A DNA stretch of 61,946 nucleotides from a virus, in the IMG/VR virus record IMGVR_UViG_3300047557_003152, positions 1-61,946 of that record. One strand, written 5' to 3'. This document shows, piece by piece, positions 1 to 7,170 of the stretch. Under the pieces are notes generated by a model that searched no databases, was not told the origin of the DNA, and saw nothing but the letters and a program-made list of their open reading frames with translations. The position numbers and the translations under genes are program-made. How positions within the stretch are numbered: position 1 is the stretch's first letter; every line of letters begins with the position of its first letter.

Positions 1-30
1 GCACCAGGATCAAAAGTAAAACCAATTTAA
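1..30 (+). CDS. 3' end of an upstream gene (partial)
   Basis: Reading frame 1 is open from the window edge and ends with TAA at 28-30, giving the tail APGSKVKPI. It stops 7 nt before the phoH start, the spacing expected in this compact operon. Nine residues are too few to identify the protein. Confidence 0.35.
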   Translation, partial: APGSKVKPI

Positions 31-37
31 TCATTTT

Positions 38-793
38 ATGGCAAGAAGAAGAAGGGCAGAGGATCAACCGATTGGCGTTGGAATGACTGCAAAGCAAATG
101 AAACGCAAAAAACCAATTGGTTCTGATTTGATGAGAGAAATTGAACCACTCACAGACAATCAAAAACTTTTGTATAAGGCATATGAAAAAAATCAAAACA
201 TCGTTGCATATGGATGTGCAGGAACCGGTAAAACATTCATCACTCTATATAATGCTCTTCAAGATGTTTTAGATGAAAGAAGTCCTTATGAAAAAATCTA
301 TATCGTAAGGTCTCTTGTTGCTACTCGCGAAATTGGTTTCCTTCCTGGAGACCATGAAGATAAGTCTTCTCTTTACCAAATTCCCTATAAAAACATGGTA
401 AAGTATATGTTCCAGATGCCAGATGATGCATCATTTGAAATGCTTTATGGCAATCTTAAAACTCAAGGAACGATTAGTTTTTGGAGCACTTCTTTTATTC
501 GTGGTACAACTCTTGATAATGCAATCATTATTGTTGATGAATTCCAAAACTTAAACTTTCATGAACTTGATAGTATCATTACTCGCGTAGGTGAAAACAG
601 TAAGATTTGTTTCTGTGGCGATGCTACCCAAAGTGATCTTATTAAAACTAATGAAAAGAATGGAATTGTTGATTTTATGAAAATTCTTCGTGTTATGCCT
701 TCAATCGACATTATTGAATTTGAAGTTGATGATATTGTTCGCTCTGGATTTGTGAAGGAATATATTCTCGCTAAAATGGAAGTTGGTGTATGA
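38..793 (+). CDS. phoH: PhoH-like P-loop ATPase
   Basis: PhoH-family ATPase of the helicase-like P-loop class, common in marine cyanophages. The Walker A motif GCAGTGKT lies near residues 59-66, a Walker B-type IIIVDEFQN near 165-173, and the PhoH hallmark CFCGDATQSD just beyond it. The length of 251 aa is close to the compact phage PhoH core. In bacteria the family belongs to the Pho regulon and has been linked to RNA metabolism; its role in phage is unsettled. Its stop overlaps the start of the next gene (ATGA), so the two are probably translationally coupled. The family call is secure, the function is not. Confidence 0.93.
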   Translation: MARRRRAEDQPIGVGMTAKQMKRKKPIGSDLMREIEPLTDNQKLLYKAYEKNQNIVAYGCAGTGKTFITLYNALQDVLDERSPYEKIYIVRSLVATREIGFLPGDHEDKSSLYQIPYKNMVKYMFQMPDDASFEMLYGNLKTQGTISFWSTSFIRGTTLDNAIIIVDEFQNLNFHELDSIITRVGENSKICFCGDATQSDLIKTNEKNGIVDFMKILRVMPSIDIIEFEVDDIVRSGFVKEYILAKMEVGV

Positions 794-1470
794 GTTTTAT
801 TCATCATAATTATCTGGGTGACATTGAATTAGAATGCAAAACAACAGAGAGCATCCGTCTCTATAATCTTCCTAATGGAAAATGGGTGCCCTCTATTACT
901 TCTGTTACAAGTTTTTATAATCGAGAAGTCTTCGTTAAATGGAGAAAAAGAGTTGGTCTTGAAGAAGCAAATCGCATTACTAAAAGAGCAACTGCAAGAG
1001 GTACTGATTTTCACCAAGTCTGTCAGGACTACTTGGAAAACAAAGAATTGGATTGGAATGATTACCAACCAATGACAAAGATTATGTTTCATCATGCAAA
1101 ACCTTATCTTGATAAGATAAATAATATTCACGCGATTGAAAGAACTCTTTACTCCGAATATCTTGGACTTGCTGGACGAGTAGATTGTATTGCTGAGTAT
1201 GAGGGAGAGTTAGCAGTTATTGACTTTAAGACTTCTGAAAAAATCAAACCAGAAGAATGGATCGAAAATTATTTTGTTCAAGAAACTTTTTATGCTGCGG
1301 CATATTATGAACTCACTAATATTCCTCCTGTTAAATTAATCACTATTATGGTAACTCCTGGTGGTGAAGTTAAAGTATTTGACAAAAGAAACAAAGCAGA
1401 TTATATTAGATTACTAGTTCGCTACATTAAAGAATTTGTACATCACAATACTGGGTCAAATGGAGAATGA
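790..1470 (+). CDS. PD-(D/E)XK exonuclease (RecB/MGME1-like)
   Basis: Probable Mg2+-dependent DNA exonuclease of the PD-(D/E)XK superfamily. The core can be read in order: GRVDCIAEY near residues 129-137 supplies the first acidic metal ligand, AVIDFKTS near 144-151 supplies the D-x-K pair, and VQETFYAAAYYEL near 161-173 is the trailing Q/Y helix typical of RecB/Cas4/MGME1-type nucleases. At 226 aa it is a stand-alone nuclease, not part of a helicase. It sits between phoH and the gp33-gp59-gp32 block, which suggests recombination, repair or host-DNA recycling. ATGA overlap with phoH fixes the start. Confidence 0.85.
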   Translation: MSFIHHNYLGDIELECKTTESIRLYNLPNGKWVPSITSVTSFYNREVFVKWRKRVGLEEANRITKRATARGTDFHQVCQDYLENKELDWNDYQPMTKIMFHHAKPYLDKINNIHAIERTLYSEYLGLAGRVDCIAEYEGELAVIDFKTSEKIKPEEWIENYFVQETFYAAAYYELTNIPPVKLITIMVTPGGEVKVFDKRNKADYIRLLVRYIKEFVHHNTGSNGE

Positions 1471-1717
1471 ATTAGAAAAAGTATTAGAAAGTAAGTTCTT
1501 CTGCCCATCACGATTTGCACAAGAAATTGAAAATCTTGTGCAAATTAATATCGAAATGAATTATATTGATGCAATCATTTATTTTTGTGAGCAGAACAAT
1601 ATAGATTTGGAATCGGTTCCAAAACTCATTTCTAAACCTTTGAAAGAGAAGATTAAGTATGAGGCAATGGAACTTAACTTTCTTAAAAAAACTTCCCGTG
1701 CTAAGTTAGTCTTTTAA
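1460..1717 (+). CDS. 33: Late-promoter transcription co-activator (T4 gp33-like)
   Basis: Homologue of T4 gp33, which bridges host RNA polymerase (beta-flap) and the sliding clamp to activate late transcription with gp55. It has 85 residues counted from the ATG at 1460, which overlaps the end of the nuclease gene by 11 nt; a longer TTG-started frame from 1436 is less plausible. Recognisable features are the compact alpha-helical body (SRFAQEIENLV, IDAIIYFCEQNNID) and the C-terminal LNFLKKTSRAKL segment shared with cyanophage gp33 proteins. T4 gives the same order 33-59-32. The many NATAAATA elements in the window are the expected targets of this system. Confidence 0.82.
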   Translation: MENELEKVLESKFFCPSRFAQEIENLVQINIEMNYIDAIIYFCEQNNIDLESVPKLISKPLKEKIKYEAMELNFLKKTSRAKLVF

Positions 1718-2313
1718 TGATGCCATTTGATTCTTATAAATGTTATCTGTCTTTAAAAAATCATTTCACAAAAGACAGTTATGATTACTTCAAATATTGT
1801 GGTAGATCAAAAGCAACTATTCAATCTTTTTATAAACGAAAAGATAGAATGTGGTTTGAAAAGATCTCAAGACAAAAAACAGATCAAGAAGTTATAGATT
1901 TCTTTGTTGCTAACTTTGTATCTTGCAATGATCCAGAATCTCTTTGGATTGGTGAAATGATCAAAGAGGGTGAATCAAGATATCAAAACTGGCAGAAAAA
2001 AGTACAATCACTTTCATACGTCTTTAAAGAAGAAAGTCAATCTTTGTTTGAAGAAAATAAATTTGAGGATGTCTTTAAATGTTCAAAAGGACATCCTGTT
2101 CTTTTGAAAAAATATTTGAGTGGTAAAGTATCATTAGAAACAATGGTTCTTTTTGATAAAATCTTTGCATACTCAAAGAACTTTGATAAAAAACTTCAAG
2201 ACCCGGTGTGGCAAACCGTCAGTCGTCGGATTAAAAAATATAATCCATTTCTAAATATTGATGTATTTCGTTATAAACGAATTTTAAAAGAAGTAATTCT
2301 AGGAGAACAATGA
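1717..2313 (+). CDS. 59: DNA helicase loader (T4 gp59-like)
   Basis: Probable gp59, which loads the gp41 replicative helicase on gp32-coated forked DNA. It has 198 residues against 217 in T4. Segments that line up with T4 gp59 as I remember it are YKCYLSLKNHF, YDYFKYCGRSKATIQSFYKRKDRMWFEK (in part), and the FFVANFVSCNDPESLWIGEM region near 65-85, followed by an all-helical C-terminal half. The position directly after gp33 and upstream of gp32 matches T4. The stop of gp33 and this ATG share an A (TAATG); a second in-frame ATG follows immediately. Confidence 0.8.
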   Translation: MMPFDSYKCYLSLKNHFTKDSYDYFKYCGRSKATIQSFYKRKDRMWFEKISRQKTDQEVIDFFVANFVSCNDPESLWIGEMIKEGESRYQNWQKKVQSLSYVFKEESQSLFEENKFEDVFKCSKGHPVLLKKYLSGKVSLETMVLFDKIFAYSKNFDKKLQDPVWQTVSRRIKKYNPFLNIDVFRYKRILKEVILGEQ

Positions 2314-2654
2314 GTTTCTTTGATTCTGAAGTCGTTCGCGCAGAGATGACTGAAATTTCTGAACTACAAGAAGAAATTTATGGAAGCGTCTTTAAGTTTC
2401 CATCAATGACAAAAGAAGATAAGATTCAACACGTTAATCTTCTTGAAAAACTTTTGAACAAACAGCAGATTCTCTATACACGTTTGAGTCTTTCTGATGA
2501 TCCTGAAGCAAAGGAAATGAAAAAACGTATTACTGAATCTGCTTCAATGATGGGTCTTCCTTCCAATGTTGATATGAATATCATCTTTGGCAATATGACC
2601 AAGATGCTTGATGTGATGAAGAACCAGATTGACAAAACGGGTTCCGACCTGTAG
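2310..2654 (+). CDS. Small conserved protein resembling cyanobacterial DUF1825
   Basis: A 114-aa, mostly helical acidic protein of unknown function. The N-terminal FFDSEVVRAEMTEISELQEE and the run FPSMTKEDKIQHVNLLEKLL followed by LSLSDDPEAKEMKKR resemble, from memory, the cyanobacterial DUF1825 family, which suggests acquisition from a cyanobacterial host. The start overlaps the end of gp59 (ATGA) and is preceded by a good Shine-Dalgarno AGGAGA. Lying between gp59 and gp32, it may work at the replication fork, but nothing in the sequence shows that. Confidence 0.7.
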   Translation: MSFFDSEVVRAEMTEISELQEEIYGSVFKFPSMTKEDKIQHVNLLEKLLNKQQILYTRLSLSDDPEAKEMKKRITESASMMGLPSNVDMNIIFGNMTKMLDVMKNQIDKTGSDL

Positions 2655-2701
2655 AATAACGAAGTACACAAAGGCCAAATCTCAACGAATACGAGGTACA
2701 A

Positions 2702-3655
2702 ATGTCTAATTTTGCAAATCTTAAAAAACAATCTTCACTTGGTTCACTCACTGAGAAACTTGTGAAGCAAGTGGAGAAAATGAATACCACTTCTGGTGGT
2801 GCAGATGATCGCCTTTGGAAACCAGAGATGGATAAAACTGGTGTGGGTTCTGCAGTCATTCGTTTTCTACCCGCTCCTGATGGTGAAGATGTTCCTTGGG
2901 TAAAGATGTATTCACATGCTTTCCAAGGTCCTGGTGGATGGTATATTGAAAACAGTCTTACTACTGTTGGTCAAAAAGATCCTATTTCCGAGTACAATCG
3001 TGGTCTGTGGAACAGTGGTAATGAAAAGGATAAAGACACTGTTCGTAAACAAAAGCGTAAACTGTCTTACTATTCTAATATCTACGTTGTAAAGGATCCT
3101 GCAAATCCTCAAAACGAGGGTAAAGTTTTCCTCTTCAAGTATGGTAAGAAGATCTTTGATAAGATTCTGAACGCTATGCAACCTGAGTTTGATGATGAAG
3201 ATCCAATCAATCCTTTTGACTTCTGGCAAGGTGCAAACTTCAAGATCAAAATCGTGAAGAAGGATGGTTACTGGAACTACGATAAGTCTGAGTTCGATCG
3301 TGTTGCTCCTCTCCTAGATGATGACGATGCACTGGAAGCAATCTGGAAGAAAGAATATTCTCTCTCTGCAATTACTGCTCCAGACCAGTTCAAATCATAT
3401 GAAGACCTTGAGAAGCGTATGAATTATGTTCTTGGTATTAGTGGAACTAATACACCTACTCAATCTCGTGCTGTGGTTGAGCAAGAAGATGAATATGAAT
3501 CTTACAGTACTCCCGTAAGTCGTGAAAGTAAAGTAATGGAAGAACTTGAGGAGTCTTACAATCGCAGTAAGTCACCTTCACTTCCTAAGATTACTTCGGA
3601 TGATGAAGATGAGGATGATGCTCTCAGTTATTTCCAAAAACTTGCTGAGGATTGA
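2702..3655 (+). CDS. 32: Single-stranded DNA-binding protein (T4 gp32-like)
   Basis: Cooperative ssDNA-binding protein that protects replication and recombination intermediates and recruits gp59. It has 317 residues against 301 in T4. A basic N-terminal segment (NLKKQSS, about 6-12) corresponds to the cooperativity region. The OB core runs from about 40 to 245 with many aromatics (DDRLWKPEM, VIRFLPAPDGEDVPWV, YYSNIYVVKDPANP, PFDFWQGANFKIKI). The extreme C-terminus is strongly acidic (SDDEDEDDALSYF), the usual protein-recruitment tail. The translation contains no cysteine, so the T4 Cys3-His zinc site is absent. A terminator follows just beyond the stop. Confidence 0.93.
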   Translation: MSNFANLKKQSSLGSLTEKLVKQVEKMNTTSGGADDRLWKPEMDKTGVGSAVIRFLPAPDGEDVPWVKMYSHAFQGPGGWYIENSLTTVGQKDPISEYNRGLWNSGNEKDKDTVRKQKRKLSYYSNIYVVKDPANPQNEGKVFLFKYGKKIFDKILNAMQPEFDDEDPINPFDFWQGANFKIKIVKKDGYWNYDKSEFDRVAPLLDDDDALEAIWKKEYSLSAITAPDQFKSYEDLEKRMNYVLGISGTNTPTQSRAVVEQEDEYESYSTPVSRESKVMEELEESYNRSKSPSLPKITSDDEDEDDALSYFQKLAED

Positions 3656-4783
3656 TCACTCATAAAGTCTGATATTATCACCTCTCTTAAGGTTCTCGCT
3701 AACATATTGCTGAGAACCTTTTTTGTATGGCATAATATCATCCATATCATTAAAGATTACATTTAAATATTTTGTTTTTAGTACAAAAATATTTCTTTTT
3801 GCTTCTTCTATTTGATTTTCATATTCATAGTTTGTTACTGGTTTCACGAAAGAAGTTGAAGGTACTAAAACGGGATATCCGAGACCAGGATCCCAATATT
3901 CATAGTAATATGCATTTAAACTTTTTAATGTAGGTTCATCTATCCAATTGAACCCGTTGTATGTCCAAGAATTTCCAGTTTCTGAATCAACTACTACATT
4001 TCCAGATACTGCATCTGGGAATTGATTTTGTAAAAGTTGATCTGATGCATTTTCTATTGTTCCAATAATTCTGAATATGCTTTTTACAAATACAACTTGT
4101 TCTTTTTTAGAAGTAGAAATTGTTGGACTTAAGTTATTTGGAGTTTCTGGTAATTCATAGGTAAATGCTTTGTCAAAAATTTCTTTTACATTGAATTTTC
4201 CATTGTATTGGACTTCAGATACACCATCAATTGTAACTTGACTACTAGAAAATATTCCTGGTATGTTGTTTTTCATATCAACTCTTACAGTTTTACCTGT
4301 AGCAGTTATTTTTGTGATAATAGAGTTGATTGTTTCAATAAAGTTTCCATTAGTTTTCCAAGTTGGAGAGATATGAATACCGCCTTTAAGAACTGTAATA
4401 CCTAATGAATTCTTGATCTCTTCAGTCTCATAATGATGCACTCCATTATAAAGATTATCATAAGAACCATATTTTTCAAGCATCAACTTATCAAAAGTTT
4501 TTTGAGTCATTGGCCACTCTGATTGGATGTTCAGAATATTATTTGAAAGAAGAACTACCCAATCTAAAGTTTCATCATTATAAAATTTATACGCAACGTT
4601 ATCGGGTCGCTCATCTCCAACGATTGAATATTTTTCAAAAAATTGTAGATTTGCAAAAATATCTTCTCTCAACTTTCCACGTTTGAAAAGATTTTTGACT
4701 GTAATATATTCTGAGATATATTTGTCTCCTGGATTTCTAGAGACGTATTCGAAGTCTGGAACTTGTCTGAAATAAGATGCCAT
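3656..4783 (-). CDS. 53: Baseplate wedge protein (T4 gp53-like, enlarged)
   Basis: Baseplate wedge component. The N-terminal 115 residues match the gp53 family: YFRQVPDFEYVSR, SIVGDERPDNVAYKFYND and ETLDWVVLLSNNI, the last equivalent to the T4 'YWVLLMCN' region. The C-terminal end (EEAKRNIFVLKTKYLNVIFNDMDDIM) also fits. The protein has 375 residues, nearly twice T4 gp53 (about 196), because of a beta-rich insertion at about 120-280. It is the last gene of the gp4 operon and its stop codon abuts the gp32 stop (3655/3656), a zero-spacing convergent pair. One nucleotide separates its start from the gp48 stop. Confidence 0.85.
   Translation of the reverse strand: MASYFRQVPDFEYVSRNPGDKYISEYITVKNLFKRGKLREDIFANLQFFEKYSIVGDERPDNVAYKFYNDETLDWVVLLSNNILNIQSEWPMTQKTFDKLMLEKYGSYDNLYNGVHHYETEEIKNSLGITVLKGGIHISPTWKTNGNFIETINSIITKITATGKTVRVDMKNNIPGIFSSSQVTIDGVSEVQYNGKFNVKEIFDKAFTYELPETPNNLSPTISTSKKEQVVFVKSIFRIIGTIENASDQLLQNQFPDAVSGNVVVDSETGNSWTYNGFNWIDEPTLKSLNAYYYEYWDPGLGYPVLVPSTSFVKPVTNYEYENQIEEAKRNIFVLKTKYLNVIFNDMDDIMPYKKGSQQYVSENLKRGDNIRLYE
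3689..3724 (+). terminator. Rho-independent terminator after gp32, inside gp53
   Basis: A perfect 9-bp stem, AAGGTTCTC (3689-3697) with GAGAACCTT (3712-3720), encloses a 14-nt loop and is followed by T residues that run on to 3724. The U-tract is on the + strand only, so it ends the phoH-to-gp32 transcript. It lies within the 3' coding end of the convergent gp53 gene. Confidence 0.8.
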
Positions 4784-4784
4784 T

Positions 4785-6062
4785 TTAGTAACCTATTTTA
4801 CCATCATCACTTTGGCCATAATCATCATCAAATAGTGGTTCAATCTCACCAAATGTTAGTGTTAGATCATATTGAGTCATTGCACCATCTTCATACGTTG
4901 CATAATTTCCTGCTGGCGTATAATTAACAACAAAATTTTGTAACGCACAAGTTTTGATTTGATTTATATATGGATGCTCTTTACCTTTATGCAAATATTG
5001 AATATCAAAAATATTAGGTGTTTTTAAAAACAGTGCAGATGAAGATCTTTTAACAGACATTCCTTGTTTAAAAAGTCTTATAATTTTTCTTATTTCTTCT
5101 GCTTCTTTTTTCTCTCTCGCAGATAATGAAAAATTAAAGGTAAAAGAGCGGAGTGATGGACCTTGAAAAAGCAATTCTAAGTTATTATTTAAAACTGCTC
5201 CAGTTGCCCTTGTTAAAAACCCAGTGTTTGCTCCTGCAGCTTCACCTGCAAAATACGCAGCCAGTCCTGCTTTTATATCTCCAGATTTTCCTTTGTCACG
5301 AAGTCCTGTTGATATTTGCTCTAAAGATTCTCCTAGTCCTTCTCCACCCTTTTGAATCCCTGCTAGTGCTGCTGCACCCGCTAATGCTTGCAAAGAGTTT
5401 AATGAGGATTCTCCCCATTGAACAACATTAGAATCTGAGATGCCGGGTTGAATGGGTAGGGTTACTGTACCCATTGCAGATCCTTTATTTGATCCAGAAA
5501 ATCCACCTAAATTTTGAGTAACATTAAATTTCTTTGGAGTATATCTATACATTGAAAACTTAATACAATCTTGAAGATTGAATTGAGCGTCTATTGGATA
5601 TTTGTAATTGCCATATTGTTGTCTAACTCCAGCATCACTAATAGATGCATTTAGTTGTTCTTGATTGAATTCAGATGCTGTGGTATTTCCTTGTTGTCCA
5701 TCTTCACTTTCTGGTTTATTCGCAGCATTTCCACTTCCACCACCTGCTTGTGCTAACGCAGATTTTTGTGTAACGGTTGCATTTGGATTTGATGAAGTAA
5801 CTTGCTGAGATCTAACTTTACTTAATTGTGAATTTGGATCTGAAAGAAATTTTTTTTCTTCAGCAGTTGCATTAGGATCAAAAGATTTGGCAAGTGTATT
5901 TGACCCAGATGGTTTATCAACATTATAAATTGGAACTCCATTATTTCCTTTGGCATCGACACGATATAAAGTTGTTCCTACACTTCCATCTGAATTTTCT
6001 AATGTTATTGATTGATAATAATTATTTCCTACCTTATTAATTCCACTTTTAACCGCTGCCAT
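4785..6062 (-). CDS. 48: Baseplate tail-tube cap (T4 gp48-like)
   Basis: Probable gp48, which sits on the hub and primes tail-tube polymerisation together with gp54. The C-terminal 270 residues carry the family signature: FNLQDCIKFSMYRYTPKK near 160, then NNNLELLFQGPSLRSFTFNF near 295-315 and SAREKKEAEEIRKIIRLFKQGM, ending in a tail-tube-like beta domain (YDLTLTFGEIEPLFDDD). The first 150 residues are low-complexity and Ser/Asn/Gln-rich, an extension compared with T4 (425 versus about 364 aa). A very strong ribosome-binding site GAGGAGGAG precedes the ATG. Confidence 0.83.
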   Translation of the reverse strand: MAAVKSGINKVGNNYYQSITLENSDGSVGTTLYRVDAKGNNGVPIYNVDKPSGSNTLAKSFDPNATAEEKKFLSDPNSQLSKVRSQQVTSSNPNATVTQKSALAQAGGGSGNAANKPESEDGQQGNTTASEFNQEQLNASISDAGVRQQYGNYKYPIDAQFNLQDCIKFSMYRYTPKKFNVTQNLGGFSGSNKGSAMGTVTLPIQPGISDSNVVQWGESSLNSLQALAGAAALAGIQKGGEGLGESLEQISTGLRDKGKSGDIKAGLAAYFAGEAAGANTGFLTRATGAVLNNNLELLFQGPSLRSFTFNFSLSAREKKEAEEIRKIIRLFKQGMSVKRSSSALFLKTPNIFDIQYLHKGKEHPYINQIKTCALQNFVVNYTPAGNYATYEDGAMTQYDLTLTFGEIEPLFDDDYGQSDDGKIGY

Positions 6063-6124
6063 CAGAACTCCTCCTCATTTACAAGAGGATTAGTCATCTC
6101 AATTTTTTGTAGAGTATGAGACAT
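6062..6124 (-). CDS. Possible 20-aa upstream peptide of gp48
   Basis: A short frame, MSHTLQKIEMTNPLVNEEEF, ends in TGA overlapping the gp48 start as TGATG, the arrangement used for translational coupling. Its last Glu codons are the gp48 Shine-Dalgarno itself, which could explain the frame by chance. I cannot tell a real leader peptide from coincidence. Confidence 0.25.
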   Translation of the reverse strand: MSHTLQKIEMTNPLVNEEEF

Positions 6125-6137
6125 TTATTGGAATTTT

Positions 6138-6149
6138 TATTTATTTATT
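6138..6149 (-). promoter_or_regulatory. Possible late promoter for gp48-gp53
   Basis: On the minus strand two overlapping copies of AATAAATA occur (6138-6145 and 6142-6149), fitting the cyanophage NATAAATA late consensus. They overlap the stop of the 180-aa gene and lie about 75 nt upstream of gp48. A second near match, AATAAATG, is at about 6122-6129. The A/T-rich composition lowers certainty. Confidence 0.45.
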
Positions 6150-6687
6150 CAGGAACGGTAAGATATTTTGCGTAAGGTATTGAAAGCATTTCGTCTAGTT
6201 CTTCATAATAAACTTTATGAAGTTGTCCTGCTACCTCATTCCAGGTATAATTTCTTGTTTCTCTCCAATGAAAATTAATTCCAGTAAATCCCCATTTTTT
6301 TATTTCGGTACAAGCAATCAGTGGATGTTGGTCATATCTAAGTTTAGGAGTTTTTGCATTATAAACAAAAGTATAAAATTTTCCCGGTTCTGGTATCATT
6401 TCAACATCTTTAAAAATTTCTAAAATAACCATCATTATATCTTCGGAATCTGTTAAATTTACAATTCTACTTTTTAATAATTCAATTCTTGACTTTGGTT
6501 TAGCCTTTTGATAATCTTTATCCTTTTTAATTAAGTTAATTAATTCTTGTTTTGTTAGTTTACTATAACCACTTATTTGTCCAACACCAGAGGATGTCTG
6601 GTAATATATGGTATATGTTTTTGCTATTTCAACTAGTTCTGATTTTGTATATTGTTCTAACGCTTTTTCGTATCCAGTGAGTGCCAT
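6145..6687 (-). CDS. Conserved cyanophage protein next to gp4
   Basis: A 180-aa protein I do not recognise by function. The N-terminal 55 residues (SELVEIAKTY ... SKLTKQELINLI) look like a small SAP/Rho-N-type helix-extended-helix motif. The C-terminal 85 residues contain PGKFYTFVYNAKTPKLRYD and WGFTGINFHWRETRNY, which recall a short domain common in large marine phages that includes 'KTPK..YD..P' and 'GF.GIN.H'. It lies between gp4 and gp48 in a head-completion/baseplate operon and shares TAATG with gp4, so a virion-assembly role is likely. A DNA-contacting function is only an inference. Confidence 0.7.
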   Translation of the reverse strand: MALTGYEKALEQYTKSELVEIAKTYTIYYQTSSGVGQISGYSKLTKQELINLIKKDKDYQKAKPKSRIELLKSRIVNLTDSEDIMMVILEIFKDVEMIPEPGKFYTFVYNAKTPKLRYDQHPLIACTEIKKWGFTGINFHWRETRNYTWNEVAGQLHKVYYEELDEMLSIPYAKYLTVPE

Positions 6688-7127
6688 TAGTTGAATAACT
6701 CCTCTTCTGTGATTACTTTAAATTCTAACATCCTATCTGCACACCACTCTTGTGCCGCTTTCCACTTTGCTTGATTTACTGCATAAGTTCTGCATTCATG
6801 CAAGTAAGATTTGGTCACTCTTGATTTCTGCTTTGGTGGCACTGTTTGTTTTTTTGGTTTCACTTCAATCACATAAGTTTTAACTTTACCGGTTGACTCT
6901 TGGATTTTAATAAGATAGTCTGGAAAATATCGATGCACTCTACCATCTACAGGAGACACATAAGAAATACAAAACTCTTCTGATGCCCAAGAAATAATGC
7001 TTGGATTGTGATCACAATAATAACAAAAACGTCTTTCCCAACTACTTCTACAAATTATATTGTTCGCATCACCTTTGTATTTTTCTGGATAAGATGGTTT
7101 GTAGATACTTTTAATACTTTCTGCCAT
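6687..7127 (-). CDS. 4: Head completion protein (T4 gp4/gp50-like)
   Basis: Head completion protein, needed to prepare the filled capsid for tail joining. It has 146 residues, like T4 gp4 (about 150). Family signatures are the N-terminal YKPSYPEKYKGD, CRSSWERRFCYYCDHNPSIISWASEE, HRYFPDYLI and VIEVKPKKQT, then YAVNQAKWKAAQEWC. The PD...EVK arrangement (FPDYLI ... YVIEVKPK) resembles a PD-(D/E)XK nuclease fold, as noted for this family. It is the first gene of the minus-strand operon and lies 31 nt downstream of a late promoter. Confidence 0.88.
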   Translation of the reverse strand: MAESIKSIYKPSYPEKYKGDANNIICRSSWERRFCYYCDHNPSIISWASEEFCISYVSPVDGRVHRYFPDYLIKIQESTGKVKTYVIEVKPKKQTVPPKQKSRVTKSYLHECRTYAVNQAKWKAAQEWCADRMLEFKVITEEELFN

Positions 7128-7157
7128 TTTTCAGCATACATAATATAACAGTAAAAG

Positions 7158-7165
7158 TATTTATA
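7158..7165 (-). promoter_or_regulatory. Late promoter (TATAAATA) for the gp4 operon
   Basis: An exact T4-type late -10 element TATAAATA on the minus strand, 31 nt before the gp4 start. It lies in the 43-nt gap between the divergent gp4 and gp54 starts, just ahead of the gp54 ATG. Confidence 0.75.
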
Positions 7166-7170
7166 GATAG

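Noticed and set aside
1436-1459. Upstream TTG start for gp33, and similar upstream starts at 8583, 16628, 23070 and 51493
   Set aside because: Each extension runs through the previous gene or a promoter motif, while an internal ATG gives the usual short overlap and the family N-terminus.
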